Assembly: GCF_017873135.1 (NCBI RefSeq) | Contig: NZ_JAGGJV010000005.1 | Location: 372,001-436,000 of the forward strand | DNA length: 64,000 nucleotides | Direction of reading: 5' to 3' | Source of the DNA: Rhizobium herbae | Lineage (GTDB): Bacteria > Pseudomonadota > Alphaproteobacteria > Rhizobiales > Rhizobiaceae | Part shown: piece by piece, positions 16,672-25,811 of the stretch | Numbering within the stretch: the stretch's first letter is position 1 | Layout of the letters: each line of letters begins with the position of its first letter | Made by a program: the position numbers and the translations under genes | Notes under the pieces: generated by a model | The model's database searches: none | Told to the model about the DNA's origin: nothing | The model's input: only the letters and a program-made list of their open reading frames with translations

Positions 16672-16944
16672 ATGACCCAGATAGTTGCTCCCGATATTGC
16701 CGGGGCGCGCAGCCGCAAATTGCCCAAGCGCACCGCTCCGGTCGTCTTCGCATTCCTGATGGCCCTGATCATGGCCTTCCTGATGTGCTGCGTCATCGTT
16801 GCCGCATCGGACGGCATCACCGCCGGCTACATGTCCGATGTGCTCAAGGCCTACAGCCTCGCCATGCCGGCGGCTTTCGTCTGCGTCCTGATTGTGCGGC
16901 CGCTGGTTGCCCGCCTCGTGCCCCTGTTCGTCCAGGTCGGCTAG
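16672..16944 (+). CDS. DUF2798 two-helix membrane protein
   Basis: A 90-residue protein with two membrane segments (VVFAFLMALIMAFLMCCVIV and a second around AAFVCVLIVRPLVARLV), the arrangement of DUF2798. The ATG at 16672 has GGAG six bases upstream, while an ATG at 16660 lacks a site. Function of the family is unknown. It is divergent from the LysR gene, so probably its target. Confidence 0.8.
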   Translation: MTQIVAPDIAGARSRKLPKRTAPVVFAFLMALIMAFLMCCVIVAASDGITAGYMSDVLKAYSLAMPAAFVCVLIVRPLVARLVPLFVQVG

Positions 16945-17121
16945 GAAAGGGATGGACATGCTGTCGCTGCGGCCGATATTTCCATCGGGCTCGCGAGGGC
17001 ACGCGCGATCCTTGCCGTGATTTTTTGAAAAAAATTCGGCGGGATGTCGATCGCATGCGGGCTCGTTCGTCGTATGATTGGGAAGGCCGCTGCGGCTTCC
17101 ATGAATCAGAGGAGAAAGACG

Positions 17122-17544
17122 ATGCGTGTAGTGGTTATGGTAAAGGCGACCGAGGATAGCGAAGCGGGCATCATGCCCACGACAGAGCTTCTGGCGGCCA
17201 TGGGCAAGTACAACGAGGAACTGGTCAATGCCGGCATCATGATGGCCGGCGAGGGCCTGCACCCGTCGGTCAAGGGCAAGCGGATCGCTTTCGACGGTCC
17301 CGGCCGCACTGTCATCGACGGTCCCTTCGCCGAAACGCGCGAATTGGTCGCCGGCTTCTGGCTTTGGGAGGTCAAGGACATGGCCGAGGCCATCGAGTGG
17401 GCAAAGCGTTGCCCCAACCCGATGCCGGGGCCGAGCGAACTCGAGATTCGCCCGGTCTTCGAGGCGGCCGATTTCGGCGAAGCGTTTACGCCGGAACTCG
17501 TCGAACAGGAAGAGCGGCTGCGCGAAAAGGCTGCCAAGCGCTAA
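17122..17544 (+). CDS. YciI/DGPF-domain protein
   Basis: A 140-residue YCII-like protein starting MRVVVMVKATEDSEAG, with the DGPF motif in TVIDGPFAETRELVAGFW. AGGAGA lies 8 bases before the ATG. Proteins of this family sit beside ECF42-group sigma factors in many bacteria, as here (66-base gap). Biochemical role is unresolved. Confidence 0.88.
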   Translation: MRVVVMVKATEDSEAGIMPTTELLAAMGKYNEELVNAGIMMAGEGLHPSVKGKRIAFDGPGRTVIDGPFAETRELVAGFWLWEVKDMAEAIEWAKRCPNPMPGPSELEIRPVFEAADFGEAFTPELVEQEERLREKAAKR

Positions 17545-17557
17545 ACCGGTCTGTCAT

Positions 17558-17580
17558 CGTCAAGCCGCTGCGGCTTGACG
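17558..17580. other. Intergenic hairpin between DGPF and sigma genes
   Basis: CGTCAAGCCG-CTG-CGGCTTGACG is a perfect 10-base stem with a 3-base loop and no T run after it. It could attenuate or stabilise the transcript between the two genes. Confidence 0.45.
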
Positions 17581-17610
17581 CGGCCCTTGCTCCTCGCCTA
17601 AGCGGGGAGC

Positions 17611-18873
17611 ATGGCGGCGACAGAAACCCATCATGCGATCGAGACGGTTTTCCGGATCGAACAGGCCAGGCTCATCGGTGGCCTGGCCCGCATGGTGCGC
17701 GATGTCGGTCTTGCCGAAGAGCTGGCGCAGGACGCCTTGGTGATTGCTCTTTCCGAATGGCCGAAGACCGGGGTGCCGAAAAATCCCGGTGCCTGGCTGA
17801 TGGCGGCGGCCAAGCGCCGCGCCATCGACGGGTTCCGCCGCAAGACCATGCTGGCGCGCAAACATGCCGAAATCGGCCGGGACCTCGAAGACGAAAGCGT
17901 GAGCCCTGTCGAGGCGATCGAGGCGGCGCTGGACGATGACCTCGGCGACGAATTGCTGGGCCTGATCTTTACCGCCTGCCACCCGATCCTGTCGCCCGAG
18001 GCGCGCGCCGCTCTCACCCTGCGGCTGATCGGCGGGCTGACGACGGACGAGATCGCCCGCGCTTTCCTGTCCAGCGAAACGACGATTGCCCAGCGCATCG
18101 TCCGGGCCAAGAAGACCCTTGGCAAGGCCGGACTTGCCTATGAAGTCCCGCGCGGGCCGGAACGGAAGGAACGCCTCGCCTCGGTGCTGGAGGTGATCTA
18201 TCTGATCTTCAACGAGGGCTACGCGGCCACCGCCGGCGAAGACCTGATCCGTCCCGCCCTGTGCGCCGAGGGCCAGCGGCTGGGCCGTATCCTCGCCGGC
18301 CTGCTGCCCGGCGAGCCCGAGGTGTTCGGCCTGCTGGCGCTGATGGAAATTCAGGCCTCGCGGCTCAATGCCCGCGTCGCCCCGGACGGCTCGCCGATAC
18401 CGCTCACCGAACAGAACCGCGCCCGCTGGGACCAGCTTCTGATCCGACGGGGACTGGCGGCGCTCGAACGCGCCGAAGCCCTGGGCGGAGCCGAGGGTCC
18501 CTACGCCCTTCAGGCAGCCCTTGCCGCCTGCCACGCGCGGGCGCACAAACCGGAGGAAACGGACTGGAAGAGAATGGCGGGGCTCTACGACAGACTGCGT
18601 GCGGTCATGCCGTCGCCGGTGGTGGATCTTAACCGGGCCGTCGCCCACAGCATGGCCTTCGGTCCCGAGGCCGGCCTGACGCTGCTCAGCGAGATTGATC
18701 CGGCCGGAGCCCTGGCCGGTTATGCGCCATTGCCGGCGGCGAGGGGAGATTTCCTGTTCCGGGCGGGCCGCCTGGCGGAAGCCCGGGTCGCGTTCGAACG
18801 GGCCGCAGCGCTCAGCCGCAACGACCCCGAAAAGGCTTTCCTTCTCAAGCGGGCAGCTGCCTGCGGCGGCTGA
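17611..18873 (+). CDS. ECF42-type RNA polymerase sigma factor with C-terminal TPR-like extension
   Basis: 420 residues. The sigma-2 region (ETVFRIEQARLIGGLARMVRD..., GAWLMAAAKRRAIDGFRR) and sigma-4 (LTLRLIGGLTTDEIARAFL, then ETTIAQRIVRAKK) fill the first ~180. A long helical C-terminal domain follows (ALMEIQASRLNAR, NRAVAHSMAFGPEAGL, RGDFLFRAGRLAEARVAFERAA). This is the layout of ECF42 sigma factors, where the TPR-like extension regulates activity in place of an anti-sigma factor. It pairs with the upstream DGPF gene. Confidence 0.9.
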   Translation: MAATETHHAIETVFRIEQARLIGGLARMVRDVGLAEELAQDALVIALSEWPKTGVPKNPGAWLMAAAKRRAIDGFRRKTMLARKHAEIGRDLEDESVSPVEAIEAALDDDLGDELLGLIFTACHPILSPEARAALTLRLIGGLTTDEIARAFLSSETTIAQRIVRAKKTLGKAGLAYEVPRGPERKERLASVLEVIYLIFNEGYAATAGEDLIRPALCAEGQRLGRILAGLLPGEPEVFGLLALMEIQASRLNARVAPDGSPIPLTEQNRARWDQLLIRRGLAALERAEALGGAEGPYALQAALAACHARAHKPEETDWKRMAGLYDRLRAVMPSPVVDLNRAVAHSMAFGPEAGLTLLSEIDPAGALAGYAPLPAARGDFLFRAGRLAEARVAFERAAALSRNDPEKAFLLKRAAACGG

Positions 18874-19024
18874 TTGCCCTCTGGGGCCTGCCTGCGCGCG
18901 CGACGCCCCGTCAAACCCATCGTTTCAGCCCGATCCTCGTTTCCACACCATCGAACCGTGCACCGCTGTGGAAATCCTGGATCCGCAACCGCCGGTGCAC
19001 ATTTTCAGGGTGGACAAGGAAAAC

Positions 19025-19059
19025 GTAACTTTATAACAAACGTAATGTTATTACATTTA
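19025..19059. promoter_or_regulatory. Zur-like operator(s) upstream of aztD
   Basis: GTAATGTTATTACATTTA (19042-19059) is a near-palindrome (GTAAT/ATTAC core) resembling the alphaproteobacterial Zur box GTAATGTTATAACATTAC. A weaker adjacent half (19025-19042, centre TTATAA) may be a second site. It lies 19 bases before the ATG, so zinc-bound Zur would block transcription. The consensus is recalled, not computed. Confidence 0.55.
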
Positions 19060-19077
19060 ATTCCGCAGGAGAATCCC

Positions 19078-20306
19078 ATGTCTATCCATCTTGGCAAACC
19101 GATGCAGATTGCCGCCGTTCTGGCGCTGACGGCGCTATCGCCCCTTCCGGCCTTCGCCGATGACCACACGGAAACATGGAGGCTGTTCGTCGCCGATATA
19201 CGCAGCCGGTGGTGCGGGCGCTGGATGCTTCAAGCGGCAGCGAGATTGGCCGGTTCGACCTCGGCGGCTTTGCGGCGCTCTCCTTGAGCGATACGGGAAA
19301 GACAGTCTTTGCCGTGCAGGGAGACAAGGACACGGTGCAGGTTATATCAACAGGCATTGCGCTTTCGGACCATGGCGAGCACCGGGATATCGCGGTTTCC
19401 GATCCGAAACTGCTGCCCGGCGTCATCAACGGCAGGAAGCCGGGCCATGTCGTGACCCATGGCGACGATGTGGCAATTTTCTACGATCGCGGCGGCAAGA
19501 CCGATCTCTTCCAGGAAAGCGCGCTGCTTGACGGCAAGAACGCTGCCGAAAGCATCGATACGACGGCGCCGCACCATGGCGTGGCGGTGCCGATGGGCAG
19601 GAACATCCTGGTGTCTGTCCCCAACATGACCGTCGAGGTGAAGCCTGACGAACTTCCGCCGCGACTTGGCCTGCGGGTCGTCGACCGGGCAGGAAAACAG
19701 ATCGGTGATGTCGCGCCCTGCACGGGCCTGCATGGCGAAGCGACGTCGGCGCGCCTGGTCGCATTCGGGTGCGAGGAGGGGGTTCTGGTCGCCCGGCCGG
19801 GCGGCATCGACGGGCCGAAGCTTGAGATGATCGCCTATGGCGACGATCTGCCGGAAGGCAAGGTTTCAACCCTGCTCGGCGGCAGGTCGATGCAGTTCTT
19901 TCTCGGCAATTATGGAGAGGACAAGGTCGTGCTGATCGACCCCGACAGCGCGACGCCCTATCGCCTCGTCGAGCTCACCACCCGCCGCGTCGATTTCATC
20001 CTCGATCCGGCCCATGCCCGCAACGCCTATATCCTCACCGAGGACGGCAAGCTGCATCTGCTGGATACGGTCAGCGGCGAAATCACCCGCTCGGCTGCCG
20101 TCACCGAGCCCTACAGCAAGGATGGTCACTGGCGTGATCCGCGCCCGCGGCTGGCGGTTGCCGGCGATCATATCGCCATCACCGACCCGCGCCACAGCCT
20201 GGTGCGGATGATCGACAGCGGCACGTTTGCCGAGACCGCGACGATCCCCGTCGAAGGCCAGCCCTTTGCCATCGTCGCCGTCGGCGGCTCCGGGGCAACG
20301 CACTAA
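19078..20306 (+). pseudogene. aztD: AztD-type periplasmic zinc metallochaperone, frameshifted
   Basis: The gene begins MSIHLGKPMQIAAVLALTA, with a signal peptide ending AFADD, and continues to ETWRLFVAD (codon 40). The continuation TQPVVRALDASSGSEIGRF then lies one frame away, from about 19200 to the stop at 20306. Inserting one base after 19197 restores a continuous ~409-residue AztD-like beta-propeller with DTTAPHHGVAVP and CTGLHGEATSARLVAFGCEEG. AztD hands zinc to the AztC solute-binding protein of an ABC importer, but no aztABC genes are beside it here. Either a genuine one-base deletion or a sequencing error. AGGAG and a Zur-like box stand upstream. Confidence 0.75.
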
Positions 20307-20332
20307 CCTTCTGCGTTGGCGGTGTGGATGGT

Positions 20333-21292
20333 CTACGCCGCCAGCTTCAGGCCGATGCCCCAGGGGTCGATCAGGGACACGGTATCGCCATTGCGCGTCA
20401 CCGGGATTTCCAGTTCGTCCAGCTTGGCGATGGCATTCTGCAACTTGGCCGGATCGTTGAAATGCACGGTATAGTCGGCAAGACCGGTCATGTTGGCCTG
20501 CCGCTTCGCCGCGCCGCGCGAGTTCCAGATATTGGCGCCGACATGGTGGTGGTATTTGCCGGAGGCAAAGAAGCTGGCGCCGGGATAGGTGGCCATCAGG
20601 TCGAGGCCGAGCACATCGCCGAAGAAGGCGTTGGCCTGCGGGATGTCCGAGACCTGCAGATGGATATGGCCGATCGCGGTGCCGTCGGCCATGCCGTCCC
20701 ATTTGTCCTTCGGCGCTTCGTCGTACAGCGCCTGCAGGTCGAGCGGCAGCGTCGCCATCTTCACCATGCCGTCGTCGATATAGTTCCATTCCGCGCGCGG
20801 CCGGTCGCGATAGACCTCGATGCCGTTGCCTTCGGGATCGCCGAGATAGATGGCTTCCGAGACCAGATGGTCGGAGGCGCCCTGCAAAGGCACGTTGTTA
20901 TGGGCGATATGGGCCAGCCAGCGGCCAAGCTCGTTGCGGTCGGGAACCAGGAACGCGGTGTGGAACAGGCCCGGTGCGTTGCGCGGCGCTGGCGCGGCAT
21001 TGCCTTGCGTGGTCAGCGTCAGAAGCGGCCGGCCGGCAACGCCGAGCGTCTCGCCGCTTGCCGTCTTTTCGATCGGCGAAAGCCCCATGATCGTCTGGTA
21101 CCAGGAGGAGACCATCGGCAGGTCGCGCACAACCAGATGCGAATGATCGACATAGGCGGGCATGCGGACGGCGTGGTTTTCGGCTTGCTCGGTCATATCA
21201 GGGCTTTCTGCCTTGGCTGTGGTCGCAACGGCTCCGGTCACCAGGGCGGTTGCCGAAAACTTCATGAACGTTCGTCTGTCGAAGCCGGTCAT
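20333..21292 (-). CDS. VOC-family (glyoxalase/extradiol dioxygenase-like) protein with Tat-like signal
   Basis: 319 residues. The N-terminus (FDRRTFMKFSATALVTGAVA) carries a twin-arginine-like export signal. Two vicinal-oxygen-chelate domains follow: metal-ligand candidates are His in VDHSHLVVRDL and the Glu of GNGIEVYRDR in the first, and His in AIGHIHLQVSD with GKYHHHVGANIWNSRG in the second. It resembles catechol 2,3-dioxygenase-like proteins. Export is unusual for that family and points to a periplasmic metal-dependent enzyme. Substrate unknown. It is convergent with aztD and separated by 26 bases. Confidence 0.8.
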   Translation of the reverse strand: MTGFDRRTFMKFSATALVTGAVATTAKAESPDMTEQAENHAVRMPAYVDHSHLVVRDLPMVSSWYQTIMGLSPIEKTASGETLGVAGRPLLTLTTQGNAAPAPRNAPGLFHTAFLVPDRNELGRWLAHIAHNNVPLQGASDHLVSEAIYLGDPEGNGIEVYRDRPRAEWNYIDDGMVKMATLPLDLQALYDEAPKDKWDGMADGTAIGHIHLQVSDIPQANAFFGDVLGLDLMATYPGASFFASGKYHHHVGANIWNSRGAAKRQANMTGLADYTVHFNDPAKLQNAIAKLDELEIPVTRNGDTVSLIDPWGIGLKLAA

Positions 21293-21545
21293 GGCGCGCT
21301 CCCGTTTGATTGTATTGCCAACCTATATGACGCGCGCGCGGCGTTCATGAAAGATGCCGTATTGAGGATGTAGTGTTCTCCATCCGTTGACAATCGCCTG
21401 CGACTGCATGGCAGGTTGTGACTTTCGCGTTGGCATACCTATATTGAATCCATCCGCGCAAGGTAGCGAGGGTTGATGCATATAACGGCCCGTGAGGCGG
21501 GACATTCCGCCCCTTAGCCAGCGCGGCGAACCCGAGGAGACCGTC

Positions 21546-21968
21546 ATGTATTCGAAAATCATCGTGCCGATTGCCATGGACCATCTGGAGCATGGCGAGA
21601 AAGTGCTGGAGCGCGCCCAGTCGCTGCTCGACGAGGGCGGCAAGATCATCCTGCTGAATGTCGTCGAGGACCTGAATGCCTATGCGCAAGGGTACATGAT
21701 CGTCGATTTTCCGCTGGAAATGATCGAGGAATCGCGCAAGCACGCGAAAAAGACGCTGACCGATCTCATGGAAAAACATGGCATCGCGGGCAGCGTCGAA
21801 ATCCGCATCGGCGGGGCGGCCGGCGTCATCAATGCCTTTGCCGAGGAGGTGGACGGCGATCTGGTGATCATCGCCTCGCATCGCCCGGGCCTGATCGATT
21901 ATTTCATCGGCTCGACCGCCAGCCGCGTCGCCAGCCATTGCAAATGCGCGGTGCTGATCGATCGGTAG
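21546..21968 (+). CDS. Universal stress protein (UspA family)
   Basis: A 140-residue single Usp domain (MYSKIIVPIAMDHLEHGEKV) with the ATP-binding signature near the end: IIASHRPGLIDYFIGSTASRVASH. GAGGAG precedes the ATG. Monocistronic by spacing. Such proteins act in stationary-phase and stress tolerance. Confidence 0.9.
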   Translation: MYSKIIVPIAMDHLEHGEKVLERAQSLLDEGGKIILLNVVEDLNAYAQGYMIVDFPLEMIEESRKHAKKTLTDLMEKHGIAGSVEIRIGGAAGVINAFAEEVDGDLVIIASHRPGLIDYFIGSTASRVASHCKCAVLIDR

Positions 21969-22091
21969 GCGGAGGCCCACTGGCACGTTTGAGGCTTCGC
22001 AAATCTTGAGTTGTCGTACAGTTGCCGTTGACGCCGATACCAACCCATGTTGGCAGCCGTCGCCATCGGCAACGACTTTCCGCATCACGCT

Positions 22092-23474
22092 CTACCGAAC
22101 CCCGAAAATCCGGTCGATCGCCGCTTGCGTCTGCGGGCCGAAGCCGCCGTCGATCGGGCCGGAATAGAGTTTCTGGTCGGCGAGACGTTTTTGCAGCGCC
22201 TTGCGGAAGGGCAGCGACCAGTTGCCGGAGTTATCGCGCATCTGGTTGCGGCTGAAGGTGGCGCCGGCCCTCAGCGCCTTTTCCATCCATTCGGCGGCAA
22301 GAACGGGATCGGCGTTTACCGAAAGGCCCTTGTCATAGAAATTGGCGACATTGTTGAGGGCGATGGAATCGCCGGCCTCCGCCGCGCGGCGATAGAAATC
22401 CATCGCCTGGTCGAAATCCTGGGTTTCGCCTTCGCCGGTCTCGTAGGCATAGCCGATATTGGTGAGCGCCGTGGCGTTGCCGCCATCGGCGGCCTTGCGA
22501 TAGAGGCGCATGCCTTCCGCCACGTCCTTTTCGATCCCGATGCCGGAATAAAGCATGTAGCCGAGGCCGTTCATGGCGTCGGCATTGCCGAAATCGGCCG
22601 CTTTCCTGTACCAGTCGAGCGCCTTTACTGTATCGACAGGCCCGCCGATGCCGTTGAGGTGGAAGTTGGCGGCATTGGTCATGCCGACGGCATTGCCCGC
22701 TTCCGCCGCCCGCACATACCAGCGGCGGGCTTCCTCGACATTGCGCGGCACCGTATTGCTGGTCTCCAGCAGGAAGCCGGCGTCGTTCATGGCGCGGGCA
22801 TTGCCGCCGGTGGCGCCCTTGACGTACCAGTCGAGCGCTGCGGCATCGTCCTCGGGCACCGCCCGGCCGGAATCGTAGAAATAGCCGAGATTGAACATCG
22901 CCCAGGCATTGTTGCGCTGGGCGGCATCGAGATACCAGCGCATCGCTTCCTTCTCGTCCTGCGCCACGCCCTCGCCATTGTCATAGGCATAGCCGATCGC
23001 CGCGAATGCAGCGGGATAGCCGCGCCCGGCCGCCTTGCGGTAGAGATCGAGCGCACCGGCATAGTCCTTCTGCTTTTCCCTGGCGCGGGCGGACTGGTAG
23101 ATGAAGCGCAGGATATTGGGTTTCGCAGCGCGCGCCGTCTCGCAGGCGGCACGCGCGGCAGGGCCGTCGAGCGCATCGAATTCGACGGCGGTCACGGTCC
23201 TCGCCCGGTCGTGATCGAGCGGATCGGCCGCCAGCGTGTCGCAGGGATCGATGCCATTGTTGTTCGCGGCGGGCTTGACCGTTTCCAGCGTGCCGATCGA
23301 GGCACCGTCGCGGGTATTGGCAGCGGGCGGCGCCATCTGCGGCGGCGACGCATAGCCGGTGCCGGCATTCGGATCGACCTGGGCGAGGGCATTGAACGGC
23401 AAGGCGAGGGCGGCAAGCAGTGCAGCGGCGGCAAAGGCGCCCGGACAGGAGAGGCTAGGCTGTTTCGATGTCAT
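22092..23474 (-). CDS. Secreted Sel1-repeat protein with C-terminal peptidoglycan-binding-like end
   Basis: A 460-residue protein. A signal peptide (FAAAALLAALALPFNALAQ) and a Pro/Ala-rich linker precede about eight Sel1/TPR-like repeats (A-x2-LGxxYxxGxGVxxDxxxAxxWYxxAA). It ends FRKALQKRLADQKLYSGPID plus a GGFGPQTQAAIDRIFG segment, the pattern of a peptidoglycan-binding type-1 fold. The ATG at 23474 has GGAG six bases upstream. Sel1 proteins scaffold envelope complexes and the C-terminus suggests attachment to the cell wall. Confidence 0.82.
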   Translation of the reverse strand: MTSKQPSLSCPGAFAAAALLAALALPFNALAQVDPNAGTGYASPPQMAPPAANTRDGASIGTLETVKPAANNNGIDPCDTLAADPLDHDRARTVTAVEFDALDGPAARAACETARAAKPNILRFIYQSARAREKQKDYAGALDLYRKAAGRGYPAAFAAIGYAYDNGEGVAQDEKEAMRWYLDAAQRNNAWAMFNLGYFYDSGRAVPEDDAAALDWYVKGATGGNARAMNDAGFLLETSNTVPRNVEEARRWYVRAAEAGNAVGMTNAANFHLNGIGGPVDTVKALDWYRKAADFGNADAMNGLGYMLYSGIGIEKDVAEGMRLYRKAADGGNATALTNIGYAYETGEGETQDFDQAMDFYRRAAEAGDSIALNNVANFYDKGLSVNADPVLAAEWMEKALRAGATFSRNQMRDNSGNWSLPFRKALQKRLADQKLYSGPIDGGFGPQTQAAIDRIFGVR

Positions 23475-23760
23475 GGCTGTCTCCGCTGCGAGCCGCGTGT
23501 CCGTGTTGCGATTATTCTCTTGAAAAGTGCTGCTTTCGCAAGTCTCCTGGGGAACAGCGGCGCTCAGGTACAGGTGTTGGGGGACAGGCGAAATGTCGAT
23601 CTGTCGCAATTCTTGATCCTGGCCGCCCTGTTTCCGCTCTTAACCCTGTGTCAAATTGCCATGGCGGCCAGGCTTGCCGTAGGTCGGTGTTGACGGCAGA
23701 CTGTGGTCTTGCCGGCAAGCACCGTCGAACCGGAATGAAATGGAGCGTTGAGAGGCTGTC

Positions 23761-24420
23761 TTGGAGATCAAGGGCATCAAATGGAATTACGATCGCTCTG
23801 AGCTGATCGCCGATGGCGTCGTCCACGGCATCGGGCTTGCCTTCGCGCTGATCGGCGTCACGGCAATGATCTTCTATGCCAGCGTCTGGAGCACGTCGGG
23901 GCAGCTGGCGGCCGCCTGGATCTACGGCGCCGGGCTGGTGGCGACACTGTCGATTTCCTTCCTCTACAATCTCTACCCCGTGTCGCAGACCAAGTGGTTC
24001 CTGCGCCGCTTCGATCATTCCTCGATCTTCGTGCTGATCGCCGCCACCTACACGCCCTTCCTGCAGCGCGGTTGGGACGACCCCTATCTGTTCGGCATGC
24101 TGATCGGCATCTGGACGATTGCCATTGTCGGCGTGCTGATCAAATGTGTCTTTCCCGGCCGCTTCGACAAGGTGGCGATCCTGCTTTATCTCGCCATGGG
24201 CTGGAGCGGCGTTTTTGCCGCCGGCCCGCTGCTGTCGCAACTGACGGAAACGACGATGATCCTCATCCTGATCGGCGGCATCATCTATTCCTGCGGCGTG
24301 ATCTTCCACGTCTGGGAAAAGCTGCGCTACCAGAACGCCATCTGGCACGGCTTCGTCGTCGCCGCCGCCGCCGTCCACTATTCGGCCGTGCTGACCTGCA
24401 TCAGCAGCGCCTCGACCTGA
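23761..24420 (+). CDS. Hemolysin III / PAQR-family membrane protein
   Basis: A 219-residue, seven-helix protein. Characteristic histidines are in ELIADGVVHGIGLAFALIG, RRFDHSSIFVLIAATYTPF and NAIWHGFVVAAAAVHY, matching the zinc-site positions of the YqfA/hemolysin III branch of PAQR. The start is a TTG with GAGAGG five bases before it. Activity of bacterial members is debated (membrane lipid homeostasis versus haemolysis). Confidence 0.88.
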   Translation: MEIKGIKWNYDRSELIADGVVHGIGLAFALIGVTAMIFYASVWSTSGQLAAAWIYGAGLVATLSISFLYNLYPVSQTKWFLRRFDHSSIFVLIAATYTPFLQRGWDDPYLFGMLIGIWTIAIVGVLIKCVFPGRFDKVAILLYLAMGWSGVFAAGPLLSQLTETTMILILIGGIIYSCGVIFHVWEKLRYQNAIWHGFVVAAAAVHYSAVLTCISSAST

Positions 24421-24456
24421 TCTCCATTTTCGATCGCACGGCCTGGACGCGGCGTA

Positions 24457-24975
24457 TCAGTTCTGCGCCGCGCCCGGTGCTGCCTGCGGTGCCTGGTTGC
24501 ATCCCGCAGCCGGTTGCAGAGATTTCACCATGCGGCTGATCACGCTGTTGAACCGTTTCAGCGCATCGCGCGGATAGTCGAGATGGAAATAGGCAGCGCT
24601 GCCGTCGCAAAGTGCGATGCCGCGCACGTAGAGAATATGGGTCGACCGCGCGCCGGAATAACTCGCCCAGCCCGGCGTCACCTTGTCGTAGGTGATCTCC
24701 CAGCCTTCCTGCTTGTCCCAGCCGATGCGGTTGCGCGCCTCGGCGGCGAAGCCGTCGTCTTCGACCATGGTGCCGAAGAGCAATAGCCGGGCGTGGCCGT
24801 CATCCGAGCGGAAAGCCGCCCCGTCGCCGTTGTCGCCTTCCTGCTCGAGCGTGAAGCCCGGCGGAACGTCGGCGCTGTAGCCGAAGCGCGGGTTGGAATA
24901 GCGGGTCCAGTCGTCCGCCGCAAAGGCAGGACATGCAGAGCAAAGGCCCGCTATCAGCATCAAGGCATGTCTCAA
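24457..24975 (-). CDS. Secreted protein, unknown
   Basis: 172 residues from a TTG at 24975 (GGAAG upstream); the first ATG is 15 bases later. A signal peptide ends ACPAFAADDW. The mature part (YSNPRFGYSADVPPGFTLEQ, VTPGWASYSGARSTHILYVR) has one conserved-looking Cys (ALCDGSAAYFHLDYP) and a Cys-containing Ala/Pro-rich tail. The layout resembles small rhizobial periplasmic proteins annotated only as hypothetical. No neighbour suggests a role. Confidence 0.6.
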   Translation of the reverse strand: MRHALMLIAGLCSACPAFAADDWTRYSNPRFGYSADVPPGFTLEQEGDNGDGAAFRSDDGHARLLLFGTMVEDDGFAAEARNRIGWDKQEGWEITYDKVTPGWASYSGARSTHILYVRGIALCDGSAAYFHLDYPRDALKRFNSVISRMVKSLQPAAGCNQAPQAAPGAAQN

Positions 24976-25261
24976 GGCAGCTTCCCTTCCGTTCCGTCTG
25001 CGCCGGCCCGGCAAAGCGGGTCTAAGCGGGACGCCGCCGGCCGGATGTTTATTCGCCACAAGCAGCAGCAAAACATGAAAATTGGCCCCCCGCTACCCGA
25101 TATCTGTCATCGTTGATCCCTGCCCGACAACAATCTCTACAATTGCATTCTTCTCGTATTCTAAAATCCTAACTTGCGGTTTATAGTTGTTTTTCATGGG
25201 GAAAAAGCGGGGAGCCGCGCTGCTCGACAAACGATCGGCGCTTCAGGGGAGGGACGAAAGA

Positions 25262-25786
25262 ATGTCAGTTCAAATGGAAGAAAACGTCGCGCCGCAAGCA
25301 CCGGCCTGGCGTTTCAAGCTCGGCATTGTCCTTGTCTGCATCGCCATAGCCATGTGGCTATGCGTGCCGATCGCAGCATGGGCGGGTGTACCGAGTACAC
25401 GGATCGCTGCCATTACCGGGGTGATCTTCATCGTCAACAAGGTCTTGTTGCTGCTGGTCATCGCGGTGATGGGAAAATCCGGTTTCCAGCAGCTCAAGAG
25501 CAAGATCTTCGGCGTCTTCCGCCTTGCTCCGGACACCAGCATCGGACGGGTGCGGTACACTCTCGGCCTCGTCATGTTCTGCGTCCCGCTGATTTCGGCT
25601 TCGCTGGAACCGTATCTGGATGCGATCTGGCCGGGCCTGCGTCCGAACATCTGGCAGCTCCAGTTGCTCGGCGACGTGATGTTCCTTGCAAGTTTCTTCG
25701 TTCTCGGCGGCAATTTCTGGGACAAGATCCGCTCGCTGTTCGTCCGTGGCAGCCGTGTCGTCTATCCCGAAAATCCTGCTGCTTAA
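25262..25786 (+). CDS. Transporter-suffix-domain membrane protein
   Basis: 174 residues with four hydrophobic segments (FKLGIVLVCIAIAMWLCVPI; ITGVIFIVNKVLLLLVIAVM; TLGLVMFCVPLISA; LLGDVMFLASFFVLGGNFWDKI). The RFKLG...AVMGKSGFQ arrangement matches the family annotated as transporter suffix domain. GGGAGGGAC precedes the ATG at 25262. It is the first gene of an operon with an HlyD-type adaptor and a DUF2955 permease and so is likely an accessory part of that exporter. Confidence 0.7.
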   Translation: MSVQMEENVAPQAPAWRFKLGIVLVCIAIAMWLCVPIAAWAGVPSTRIAAITGVIFIVNKVLLLLVIAVMGKSGFQQLKSKIFGVFRLAPDTSIGRVRYTLGLVMFCVPLISASLEPYLDAIWPGLRPNIWQLQLLGDVMFLASFFVLGGNFWDKIRSLFVRGSRVVYPENPAA

Positions 25787-25811
25787 GCACCGATAGTCAA
25801 AGGAACAGACC

